In this document: piece after piece, positions 32,752 to 39,877 of the stretch
Position numbering within the stretch: the first letter of the stretch is position 1
Layout: each line of letters opens with the position of its first letter
Source of the DNA: Nocardia neocaledoniensis
GTDB taxonomy: Bacteria; Actinomycetota; Actinomycetes; Mycobacteriales; Mycobacteriaceae
Length of the DNA: 64,000 bases
Assembly (NCBI RefSeq): GCF_029868625.1
Contig: NZ_JARWOJ010000399.1
Coordinates: forward strand, 1 to 64,000
Reading direction: 5' to 3'
Made by a program: the position numbers and the translations under genes
Notes under the pieces: model-generated
Seen by the model: only the letters and a program-made list of their open reading frames with translations
Told to the model about the DNA's origin: nothing
Databases searched by the model: none

Positions 32752-33849
32752 ATGCTCGGCTACCACGTTCCCGATCCCGACGAAGCCATGCTGGTCAGCG
32801 GCGCCAAGACCAAGGACAACGCACCGTTCAAGGTGGTCATCGGCCGCGGCACCTGGGTGGTCCCCCTGTTCCGCAAGGTCCGCTACCTCTCGCTGGCCAT
32901 GTTCGAGTCCGAGATCAGGGAGCGTTGCGTCACCAAGCAGGCCATCCAGCTGGACGTGCGCGCGGTGATCGCGTTCAAGGTCGCCAACGACACGCAGTCC
33001 ATCGTCAATGCGGCACAGCGCTTCCTGTCCGAGCAGGAGCAGGAGATGTCGGTGCTCACCGGCCGCATCTTCTCCGGCCACCTGCGCTCGATCGTCGGCT
33101 CGATGACCGTCGAGGAGATCATCCGGGAGCGGCAGAAGCTGGCCGACGAGGTGCTGATCGCCTCCAAGGTGGAGATGAGCAATATCGGCCTGTGGGTCGA
33201 CTCGTTCCAGATCCAGTCCATCGACGACGGCAACCTCGGTTACATCAATGCCCTTGCCGCGCCGCACAACGCGGCCGTGCAGCGCGACGCCCAGATCGCT
33301 CAGGCCCAGGCCGCGCAGCGCGCCGCAGAGGCCGAGCAGGAGTCACTGCGCCGCCGCGCCGAATACGAGCGCGAGACCTCGATCCTCAAGGCGCAGTATC
33401 AGCGCGACATCGACAAGGCCAATGCCGAAGCGGCACAGGCGGGCCCACTCGCCGACGCCATCGCGCGCCAGGAGGTGCTCACCGCCCAGGCCGAGCAGGC
33501 CCGCAAGAACGCCGAACTGCGCGAGCAGGAACTGCAGGCCGAGGTCGTGAAACCCGCACTGGCCGAGGCGGAACGAGTCCGCATCCTCGCCGAGGCCGAA
33601 GCCGACCGCACCCGCATCCAGGCCGAAGCCGCCGCCTCCAACAACCGCATCGCCCTCGACCAGCTCCTCATCGAGCAGCTCCCCGAGATCGTCAAGCAGG
33701 CCTCCGCGGGCCTGTCCAACGCCAACCTCACCGTCCTCAACGGCCCCGACGGCGTCGGCGAACTCGTCAACGGCATGGTCGGCCAGGGTTTGACGGTCTT
33801 CAACTCCCTCCAGAAGGCCCTGTCCAACGGCGAGGTCGACAAGGCCTGA
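32752..33849 (+). CDS. SPFH/flotillin-like protein
   Basis: 365 aa. An SPFH (band 7) domain occupies the first 170 residues (FKVVIGRGTWVVPLFRKVRYLSL-type start, EEIIRERQKLADEV). A long Ala/Glu/Arg-rich coiled coil (about 180-310) follows, with a flotillin-type end QLLIEQLPEIVKQASAGLSN. There is no membrane helix, as in FloT-like proteins attached by hairpins or lipids. With the NfeD-like gene it probably organises membrane microdomains. Confidence 0.88.
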   Translation: MLGYHVPDPDEAMLVSGAKTKDNAPFKVVIGRGTWVVPLFRKVRYLSLAMFESEIRERCVTKQAIQLDVRAVIAFKVANDTQSIVNAAQRFLSEQEQEMSVLTGRIFSGHLRSIVGSMTVEEIIRERQKLADEVLIASKVEMSNIGLWVDSFQIQSIDDGNLGYINALAAPHNAAVQRDAQIAQAQAAQRAAEAEQESLRRRAEYERETSILKAQYQRDIDKANAEAAQAGPLADAIARQEVLTAQAEQARKNAELREQELQAEVVKPALAEAERVRILAEAEADRTRIQAEAAASNNRIALDQLLIEQLPEIVKQASAGLSNANLTVLNGPDGVGELVNGMVGQGLTVFNSLQKALSNGEVDKA

Positions 33850-33875
33850 GCCGCTACGGCCTTGCCGCCCTGCAC

Positions 33876-34301
33876 CTAGCCGTCATGCGCCTGGAGCAGG
33901 GCGGGGAAGCCGGGGGCGACAATCCGAACGTTGCTGCTGTACGTGCCGGGCGGCAGCAGATCCGGGCTGATGTAGATCGCTTCGCGCACGGCGCCGCCCC
34001 CAAGGAAGACTAGGACGTTCCCCGTCCCCAGAAATGCATCTTCCATTTCCACCTCGGCACCGACCATCTTCTCCACATAATCGCGGCTGACCGGGTGGTG
34101 CGATACGTACACCTTGTCCCATCCGGGCTCGGTGATATCCGCCAGCCGCAGCGCGCCTCCACGCTGCCGAAGATCGGCCAACTGCCCGGAGAGAAACTTG
34201 TCTTCTTGCAGATGATCTCCCAAGACCCCACATCCCGTCACGATCAGCCCCAATATCAGCGCAAAGAGAATCTGGGTGCCTTTAGTTATCACTCGTACCA
34301 T
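33876..34301 (-). CDS. Small lipoprotein, putative immunity protein
   Basis: 141 aa. The signal peptide MVRVITKGTQILFALILGL ends with the lipobox IVTGC. The remainder is a small polar domain with no family I recognise. Its start lies 20 nt inside the end of the upstream effector-like gene, which indicates a tight operon. A lipoprotein as the last gene behind a secreted toxin-like protein suggests an immunity role; this is inference from context. Confidence 0.6.
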   Translation of the reverse strand: MVRVITKGTQILFALILGLIVTGCGVLGDHLQEDKFLSGQLADLRQRGGALRLADITEPGWDKVYVSHHPVSRDYVEKMVGAEVEMEDAFLGTGNVLVFLGGGAVREAIYISPDLLPPGTYSSNVRIVAPGFPALLQAHDG

Positions 34302-35499
34302 AGTTCTCACCGTCGCTTCCGGGATTGTAGCCACCAGGTTTGAAGTCGATGCCATGATCGACCGGATTGGTGCCGCCGGTAGCGGGTAGATCAGTTGCGC
34401 GGCCGGTTTGACCGAGACCCACCGAATCGCTTGGGACAAGTCTACCGCTCGAATCCACTACGACCATCTGGCCGCCCTGCACGGCATCCTTGATACGGGC
34501 AGCCAATTCTTCAGGGCCGGCATCTGGATGCTCGGAAGCGATACGCCTGCCGACCTCATTGTTATGCAGGTCCATCGCTTCGGCCGTCGCCGTGTTCGTA
34601 CCGGTTCTTTCGTGGGCGGTCGCGTATTCCTCAGCGAATTCTGGACCGAATCTGTTCGCCAGCATGGCGTTCCAATACGCATGGCGAAATGCGTCCGAAT
34701 GACCGTCGGTTATTCCTTGACCCTCGAAAACGTTCTCGGACTCGTGGACCGCAGTTTTGTACACGCCGTACGCATCCCGGGCACCATCCAGTCCGATATC
34801 CGTCAGCAACCTACTTTCGCCGGTTGTCATCGGCATCGCGCCGAAGATCCAGCTCAACGGCGGCTTCGGCCACGTCGTCATTCCGTCTGGATCGACTGTG
34901 ACGTTGTAGCGCGCCAGCAGGTCATCATGGAAGCCTTGCGCGAGCGAGTTGCTGCGCGCCACCGTCGCTTGCTCATCGATAATGTTTCCCGAACCCAGCA
35001 GGTCACCCGCAGCGCGAATCCTCAGAGCATTGGATGTTAGGATGCCTTGCAAGTTCAATATCTCGATCGACAGCGAATCCAAGGCAACGTTCAGGGACGT
35101 TTGGAAGTCCGATCTCGATGTTGATCCCTTATCGCTGCCGCTTACAATCCAGTCGTCGGATACGGCATACCCCGCCAAGGTGGCATCCGAGTATTTGTCC
35201 AGCGCAGCACGGCGGAGCAACCACAGATTCGTCACCGAAGACTGTGCCGCAGTCGGCACGTCTTCAATTTCGTAGAAGATGCGCCGAGACTGTTCAAAAT
35301 CCTCGTCTACCCTTTCGTAAGCGGCGTTGTAGGCTACACCCTGCCAACTCGCAGCCACTTCTCCGAAGTAGTTTCGAGAGGAGGTTATTTTCTCTAGAAA
35401 GCCATCGTTCACGGACTTGAGTTTGCTCACCCAAGCCTGTAAACCATCGAGGTCCCACCGATCCAGTTCGGACTTCTTCGGCTTTATCTGCTTCGTCAA
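34282..35499 (-). CDS. WXG-type protein with C-terminal effector-like domain (DUF6973-like)
   Basis: 405 aa from a TTG start overlapping the upstream stop (TTGA). Residues 10-110 are helical with a W52-Q-G54 motif and Y61xxxD65, like WXG100/ESX substrates. A linker of about 150 residues follows. The C-terminal domain (about 262-355) has GHSDAFRHAYWNAML, AHERTG and MDLHNNEVGRRIA, invariant-looking His/Asp residues of a domain I recall as DUF6973, found at the ends of putative secreted toxins. Base composition is visibly lower in GC than the flanks, suggesting transfer. No signal peptide. Confidence 0.7.
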   Translation of the reverse strand: MTKQIKPKKSELDRWDLDGLQAWVSKLKSVNDGFLEKITSSRNYFGEVAASWQGVAYNAAYERVDEDFEQSRRIFYEIEDVPTAAQSSVTNLWLLRRAALDKYSDATLAGYAVSDDWIVSGSDKGSTSRSDFQTSLNVALDSLSIEILNLQGILTSNALRIRAAGDLLGSGNIIDEQATVARSNSLAQGFHDDLLARYNVTVDPDGMTTWPKPPLSWIFGAMPMTTGESRLLTDIGLDGARDAYGVYKTAVHESENVFEGQGITDGHSDAFRHAYWNAMLANRFGPEFAEEYATAHERTGTNTATAEAMDLHNNEVGRRIASEHPDAGPEELAARIKDAVQGGQMVVVDSSGRLVPSDSVGLGQTGRATDLPATGGTNPVDHGIDFKPGGYNPGSDGENYGTSDN

Positions 35500-35792
35500 G
35501 ACTGGGCCGCCGTGTAGTCCATCTCATTCATCTTGCTGGCGAATTCTGAGTCCGTCATAGAAATCTGCGCCGCACACGTACGCATGCTCGCCGCAACGGA
35601 TTTCATCCTCTCGGCGACTCTCAGATAGGCCCCTTCAGTCTTTTCTGCAAGCTCTGCACACAGTGCCGATATATCAGTGCCGGGAAGTACCGGGCTGGCC
35701 GTGGATCTGATGTCCAGATCATCCACTTGATTCCCGACGCCCTCGAGCTTGTTCGCAACTTCGATAATTTGTTGAGTATCAGCTTCCAACAC
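35496..35792 (-). CDS. EspC-like type VII secretion-associated protein
   Basis: 98 aa from GTG, preceded by AGAGGGGG. It begins VLEADTQQIIEVANKLEGVG and is entirely helical, with a pattern like the ESX EspC/WXG100-like small partners that are encoded before larger T7SS substrates. No WXG motif is visible. It overlaps the effector gene by 4 nt and may be its secretion partner. Lower GC than surroundings. Confidence 0.6.
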   Translation of the reverse strand: MLEADTQQIIEVANKLEGVGNQVDDLDIRSTASPVLPGTDISALCAELAEKTEGAYLRVAERMKSVAASMRTCAAQISMTDSEFASKMNEMDYTAAQS

Positions 35793-35844
35793 CGACGTGC
35801 CCCCTCTGCACGGTTGATCCCCTGGTCGCGACGCGGCAACCACA

Positions 35845-36243
35845 TGAACGGCCGCAGCGCTGCCGAAGAACCGCTTCAGAGTAGCGGAAGTTCGCCAGCC
35901 GGCGGGGCGCCGGCTCACCGAGGCCGCCTCGCCCGCGGCCGCCGAGTGGTTCGATGAGGCCGCGGGAAGGGAGGGCAGTCGAGTCATCTCCTCGCCGTCG
36001 CTGTGTACCGAGATGACCAGGGTGCTGCGCCGCGATGGGCTGCCGGTACTCGAGCGGGATCGGATCATCGACTACATCGACGTCATCCCGATCGATCACG
36101 CTGTCCTGAACGAGGCCGAGGCCGTCATTTCGCACACCAGGCCCCTGGATGCCATCCATCTGGCTTCCGCTCTACGGAGCGGTTTGGAAGACCTCGCCGT
36201 CGTGACCCACGACAAGAACATGGCGACCTCTGTCGGTCAGGGG
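35845..36243 (+). pseudogene. PIN-domain (VapC-like) toxin remnant
   Basis: One frame reads continuously through SPAAAEWFDEAAGREGSRV, TEMTRVLRRDGLPVLERDR, VIPIDHAVLNEAEAV, RPLDAIHLASAL and LAVVTHDKNMA, which is the middle and C-terminal part of a PIN-domain RNase. The N-terminal LDTSALVKL-type start with the first catalytic Asp is missing (an in-frame stop lies upstream). The C-terminus runs into the neighbouring convergent gene. There is no antitoxin gene. It is judged a truncated, inactive VapC, and it fills most of the gap between the EspC-like gene and 36237. Confidence 0.6.
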
Positions 36244-36761
36244 TGGACAGGGAGGTCGGGGTGGTGGCGGCGGAGGGCTTCGAGGATTTGTTCGGCGGAG
36301 GCGCCGAGGGTGGATTCGGGGAGGTTGAGGCCGCCGTAGCCGAGGCGGGCGTTGGCTTTCGCCAGTTGGCGGGACCACCAGGAACTCTGGGCGTAGAAGG
36401 ACTCCGGGTCGCGGAGGCCGAGTTGGACGTAGCGGATCTCGGTACCCGCGGTGTGCTGAACGGCGATGTGCGCATGGGTGATGTCCGACCACGCGAGGTA
36501 GCCGCCCTGGCGATGGGTGACGCCGGTGTCGGTGACGGTCAGTTCCGGTCGACGGCGGATCAGCCGGAGGCCGGTGGCCACCGCGCCGAGCAGGCCGAAC
36601 AGGGTGCCCGCGAGGCCGGCGACCACCATCACCGGTTCGCCGCGCGCCATCATCCAGATGCCTGCCGCGGTGAACACCAGCGATATCGCCAGCAAGCCCA
36701 GCATGCGTGAGACAGACGGATAGAAATTGGTCGCAGGACGCGACGCTCCCCCGGCACCCAT
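36237..36761 (-). CDS. Membrane protein with PH-like domain (STM3941-like)
   Basis: 174 aa. Two adjacent helices (MLGLLAISLVFTAAGIWMMA and VMVVAGLAGTLFGLLGAVATGL) are followed by a beta-rich soluble domain (LTVTDTGVTHRQGGYLAWSDITHA) typical of small PH-like bacterial membrane proteins. Function unknown. Confidence 0.7.
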   Translation of the reverse strand: MGAGGASRPATNFYPSVSRMLGLLAISLVFTAAGIWMMARGEPVMVVAGLAGTLFGLLGAVATGLRLIRRRPELTVTDTGVTHRQGGYLAWSDITHAHIAVQHTAGTEIRYVQLGLRDPESFYAQSSWWSRQLAKANARLGYGGLNLPESTLGASAEQILEALRRHHPDLPVHP

Positions 36762-36804
36762 CTACCGATTCTAGTGACCACCAGCCACTTTCGCCGCCGG
36801 AAAA

Positions 36805-37344
36805 TCAGCCGCGCCAGTTCGACGGCGCCTGCCGGAAGCCCGGGCGTGGGGTCTCGAAGGTGGCGAGCACGGTACGCACCACCCGCGCGGCGGCCCCCGG
36901 GCCGACTTCCGGCCACTGTTCGATGTCCTCGAACTTCACGGCAGAACCGCCGTAGAGGATCAACTCGTCCGTGCGGGCGGGATAGAACCCGTATCCGATA
37001 CCGTCAGTGGTCTCGTAGTACTCGTGCCTGGTCGAGTAGGCCGAGTCGATGCGGCCGGGTTCGGGCAGGGTGATGATGCCGTCGGCTACCGCGCGATCGA
37101 GGATCTGGCCCATGATTCCGGTCAGGCCGATGGGCGAGGCGAAACCGAACTCCGCCGACCACGCGCCGCGGTGTTGTTCACGCAGCGGCAGCGTGGCGGC
37201 GGGCCCGGTGATGGTCCGCTCGGACCACCCCTCGAGCGAACCCGCCAGCGGAAACAGCCAGGCGCGCTCGTCGAAGAGCTCCTTCGCCCGCTGCCTACGT
37301 CGATCGTTCTCGGCGTAATAGGCCTGGAGTTCTTCGGCATCCAT
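36805..37344 (-). CDS. Hypothetical protein
   Basis: 179 aa, soluble, acidic, starting MDAEELQAYYAENDRRRQ; the ATG was preferred to an adjacent GTG. It has a charged helical N-terminus and aromatic-rich stretches (SAYSTRHEYYETTDGIGYGFYPAR). No recognised domain. Isolated between the PH-like membrane protein and the metZ terminator. Confidence 0.65.
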   Translation of the reverse strand: MDAEELQAYYAENDRRRQRAKELFDERAWLFPLAGSLEGWSERTITGPAATLPLREQHRGAWSAEFGFASPIGLTGIMGQILDRAVADGIITLPEPGRIDSAYSTRHEYYETTDGIGYGFYPARTDELILYGGSAVKFEDIEQWPEVGPGAAARVVRTVLATFETPRPGFRQAPSNWRG

Positions 37345-37359
37345 CACCCGAAACTAGCA

Positions 37360-37407
37360 GCGCGCCAGTGCATCCGGCCGACGATGACCACTGATGCCCT
37401 GGCGCGC
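37360..37407 (-). terminator. Terminator downstream of metZ
   Basis: A 15-base arm (37360-37374, GCGCGCCAGTGCATC) pairs with 37393-37407 with one mismatch, 9 nt after the metZ stop on the minus strand. Confidence 0.65.
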
Positions 37408-37415
37408 CCCGTGTT

Positions 37416-38624
37416 TCAGCTCAGGGCGTGGTCGAGATCGCCGAGCAGGTCTTCGAGGTCTTCGAGGCCGACCGAGATGCGCACGACCCCGTCGGACAGG
37501 CCGATGGTGGCGCGGCCCTCGGGCCCCATCGCACGGTGAGTCGTGGTGGCGGGGTGGGTGATCAGGGTCTTCGCGTCGCCGAGGTTGTTGGAGATGTCGA
37601 TGATGCGCAGGCGGTTGAGCACCTCGAAGGCGCGCTTCTTGCCGTCGTCACCCGCGAGCTCGAACGTGACGACGGTGCCGCCGCCCGACATCTGCGCGGT
37701 GGCGAGGTCGTACTGCGGGTGTGATTGCAGGAAGGGGTATTTCACCCAGTTCACGGACTTGCTGGTCTCCAGGAACTGGGCGACCTTCAGTGCCGACTCG
37801 GTGGACTGGCGCACGCGCAGCGGCATGGTTTCCAGGCCCTTGAGCAGGGTCCACGCGTTGAACGGGCTCAGCGCGGGGCCGGTGTGGCGCATCAGGTTCT
37901 TGACCGGGCCGTCGATGTAGTCCTGGGCCCCGAGGATCGCGCCGCCGAGCACGCGGCCCTGACCGTCGATGTGCTTGGTGCCGGAGTAGACGACCACATC
38001 GGCGCCGAGCTCGAACCCGCGCTGCAGCAGCGGGGTGGCGAAGACGTTGTCCAGCACCACCTTCGCGCCCGCGGCGTGGGCCAGCTCGGTGACCTTGCGG
38101 ACGTCGACCAGGGTCTGCATCGGGTTGGCCGGCGTCTCGAAGAAGACGGCCTGGGTGGGCACCGAGAGCGCCTGCTCCCACTGCTCGAGGTCGTCACCGT
38201 CGACGAAGACGGTCTCCACACCCCAGCGCGGCAGGATCTCGTTGCACACCACGAAGCAGGAGCCGAACAGGCTGCGCGCCGCGACCAGCCGGTCGCCCGC
38301 CTTCAGCAGCGCGCCCAGCGCGGTGAACACCGCGGACATGCCCGACGCGGTCGCGAACGCGGCCTCGGCACCGTCGAGCAGGCGGATGCGCTCCTCGAAC
38401 ATGGCGACCGTCGGGTTGCCGTAGCGGGAGTAGACGAAGTGCTCGACCTCGCCGGTGAAAGAGGCCTCGGCCGCCTCGGCGCTCTCGTAGACGAAACCCG
38501 AGGTCAGGTACAGCGCCTCGGAGGTCTCCTCGAAACCGGAGCGGCGCAGACCGCCGCGCACGCCGAGAGTGGCGGGACCGACGCCCTCGGGCAGTGGCTT
38601 GTCGAACGAACCACCGGTGATCAT
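37416..38624 (-). CDS. metZ: O-succinylhomoserine sulfhydrylase MetZ
   Basis: 402 aa Cys/Met-metabolism PLP enzyme making homocysteine from O-succinylhomoserine and sulfide. Family features are YSRYGNPTVAMFEERI, ATASGMSA, the PLP Lys in VYSGTKHIDGQGR, and LGDAKTLITHPATTTH. It starts after a good ribosome binding site (aaggagagcagc). Preceded 10 nt away by a rhodanese gene and controlled by the upstream SAM-IV riboswitch. Confidence 0.95.
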   Translation of the reverse strand: MITGGSFDKPLPEGVGPATLGVRGGLRRSGFEETSEALYLTSGFVYESAEAAEASFTGEVEHFVYSRYGNPTVAMFEERIRLLDGAEAAFATASGMSAVFTALGALLKAGDRLVAARSLFGSCFVVCNEILPRWGVETVFVDGDDLEQWEQALSVPTQAVFFETPANPMQTLVDVRKVTELAHAAGAKVVLDNVFATPLLQRGFELGADVVVYSGTKHIDGQGRVLGGAILGAQDYIDGPVKNLMRHTGPALSPFNAWTLLKGLETMPLRVRQSTESALKVAQFLETSKSVNWVKYPFLQSHPQYDLATAQMSGGGTVVTFELAGDDGKKRAFEVLNRLRIIDISNNLGDAKTLITHPATTTHRAMGPEGRATIGLSDGVVRISVGLEDLEDLLGDLDHALS

Positions 38625-38634
38625 GCTGCTCTCC

Positions 38635-39051
38635 TTATGCCTGACGCCACGGCAGGCCGACCGCGCGCCAACCGACGCTGCCGCGCTGCCCGAACGCGTC
38701 GGGGCCGCCTTCGAAACCGTCGAGCACGTTGTAGGACGGGGTGATGCCCGCCGCGGTCGCCACGGTCGCCGCGCCGATGGAGCGCTGACCGGAGCGACAC
38801 AGGAACACCACGGGCGCGTCGTCCGGCCGCCCGGCCAGCGCCTGCTCGAGCTGCGCGGCGAACTCCGGATTGCGGGCGCCGGTGCCGTCGACCCACTCGA
38901 TGAAGTGGGCGGGCCGCTCGATGGAGCTGGTGTCGGGGATGCCGATCTGCGCCCACTCACCTTCGGTGCGCACGTCGACGAGGACGGCGTCGGGGTGCTC
39001 GGTCAGGATCTCCCACGCCTTCTCAGGGGTGATGTCGCCGGCGTAACTCAT
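38635..39051 (-). CDS. Rhodanese-like sulfurtransferase
   Basis: 138 aa single-domain rhodanese. The active loop FLCRSGQRSIGAA carries the catalytic Cys, and VLVDVRTEGEW is the CH2A motif. Encoded between the SAM-IV riboswitch and metZ, as in M. tuberculosis (Rv0390-Rv0391), so it probably handles sulfane sulfur for homocysteine synthesis. Confidence 0.92.
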   Translation of the reverse strand: MSYAGDITPEKAWEILTEHPDAVLVDVRTEGEWAQIGIPDTSSIERPAHFIEWVDGTGARNPEFAAQLEQALAGRPDDAPVVFLCRSGQRSIGAATVATAAGITPSYNVLDGFEGGPDAFGQRGSVGWRAVGLPWRQA

Positions 39052-39069
39052 GTCGAACCTCCTGCGTGA

Positions 39070-39187
39070 ATCCGCTCTTGCCGTGGCGGTTGTCCAGCGC
39101 ACGGCCAGGTCGTCACCCGGAGCACCCCACCGCGGAGGAGGGTTGCCGACCAGCGAGCCGGGGCTTGATGCTGGCACTCATGACCTT
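39070..39187 (-). ncRNA. SAM-IV riboswitch
   Basis: On the minus strand, from 39187, the sequence reads GGTCATGAGTGCCAGC..., then AAGCCCCGGCT, GGTCGGCAACCCTCC, GCGGTGGGGTGCTCCGGGT and GACGACCTGG, the conserved core of the actinobacterial SAM-IV aptamer. A following hairpin CCGTG...CACGG and the tail GGCAAGAGCGG fit the 3' pseudoknot part. It ends close to the ribosome binding site of the rhodanese gene, so SAM binding probably blocks translation of the rhodanese-metZ operon. Confidence 0.93.
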
Positions 39188-39229
39188 GCGGTCTGAGATT
39201 GCCCCGGCACAGGTCACCGTGTCAAACGG

Positions 39230-39688
39230 TCAGGGGGTGCAGACCAGCCAGGTGCCGTCCACCCGGGTCAGGTTCCAGGTGCTGGTCGAGGCCTGGTCAC
39301 CGATCTGGACGGTGGCGTCGATCTTGGCCCGGTCGCCGTTGACGGTCGCCTTGTCGAAGCCCTTCTTGTCGACCGTGACTTCCGATGTCGGGCCGCCGAG
39401 TCGTTCGGTCAGACCGGATTTCGCCTCGTCGAAGCCGGGGCAGGCGACACCGGGCGGCGGACGCAGCTCGCTGCGCGAGCGCGCGTCGATATAGTTGGTG
39501 ACGGCGGCCGTGAGCCGATCAGCCTCTGTGACATTTTTCTCAGCGGGCGAGAGCACCCCGCCGAGCACGATGCCGATGAGCACGAGGATCGCGATCACCG
39601 CGGCCGCGACGAACGGGACGACGGAACGCTTGTCGGTCTGATCCACCACGATGGGCTGGTCGTCAGACCCTTTTTGCTCCTCGCTCAT
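39230..39688 (-). CDS. Membrane-anchored hypothetical protein
   Basis: 152 aa. Short acidic N-terminus, one membrane helix (VVPFVAAAVIAILVLIGIVLG), then an extracytoplasmic domain with two Cys (VACPGFDE and WLVCTP) that may form a disulfide. It resembles the DUF4878-like or mycobacterial Mce-associated-type small secreted folds, but the family assignment is weak. It ends 43 nt before the riboswitch. Confidence 0.7.
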   Translation of the reverse strand: MSEEQKGSDDQPIVVDQTDKRSVVPFVAAAVIAILVLIGIVLGGVLSPAEKNVTEADRLTAAVTNYIDARSRSELRPPPGVACPGFDEAKSGLTERLGGPTSEVTVDKKGFDKATVNGDRAKIDATVQIGDQASTSTWNLTRVDGTWLVCTP

Positions 39689-39814
39689 GCTGTAATCCTG
39701 ACAGACCCGGCGCGGACGACCACACCGCACGCCGGACGGCCACGATGCCGCAGATAGAATCGCCAGATGTGTGGTCCGCTGCCGGGGAGAAGGCAGCTGC
39801 CGACAGCCGGATCG

Positions 39815-39833
39815 TCAAGTTAGCCTAGGCTGA
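39815..39833 (+). promoter_or_regulatory. Candidate IdeR/DtxR iron box
   Basis: TCAAGTTAGCCTAGGCTGA matches 14 of 19 positions of the DtxR/IdeR consensus and contains the perfect palindrome AGCCTAGGCT. It lies 44 nt before the fprA start. If functional, it would link FprA to iron status. Confidence 0.45.
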
Positions 39834-39877
39834 GTTGACGCCGTCAAACGTTATCGACCAAAGGGTGCGCGTAGAAA

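Noticed and set aside
33841-33863. AAGGCC/GGCCTT hairpin spanning the flotillin stop codon
   Set aside because: Only 6 bp and without a T-run; it may be chance.
36013-36339. Short plus-strand ORF as an intact toxin
   Set aside because: It lacks the N-terminal PIN motif and runs into antisense of the next gene; treated as part of a remnant instead.
39767-39823. Possible leaderless 18-codon ORF (TAGAAT 6 nt before ATG) upstream of fprA, ending inside the iron box
   Set aside because: No family or attenuator logic (no run of a regulatory amino acid) supports it; could be chance.
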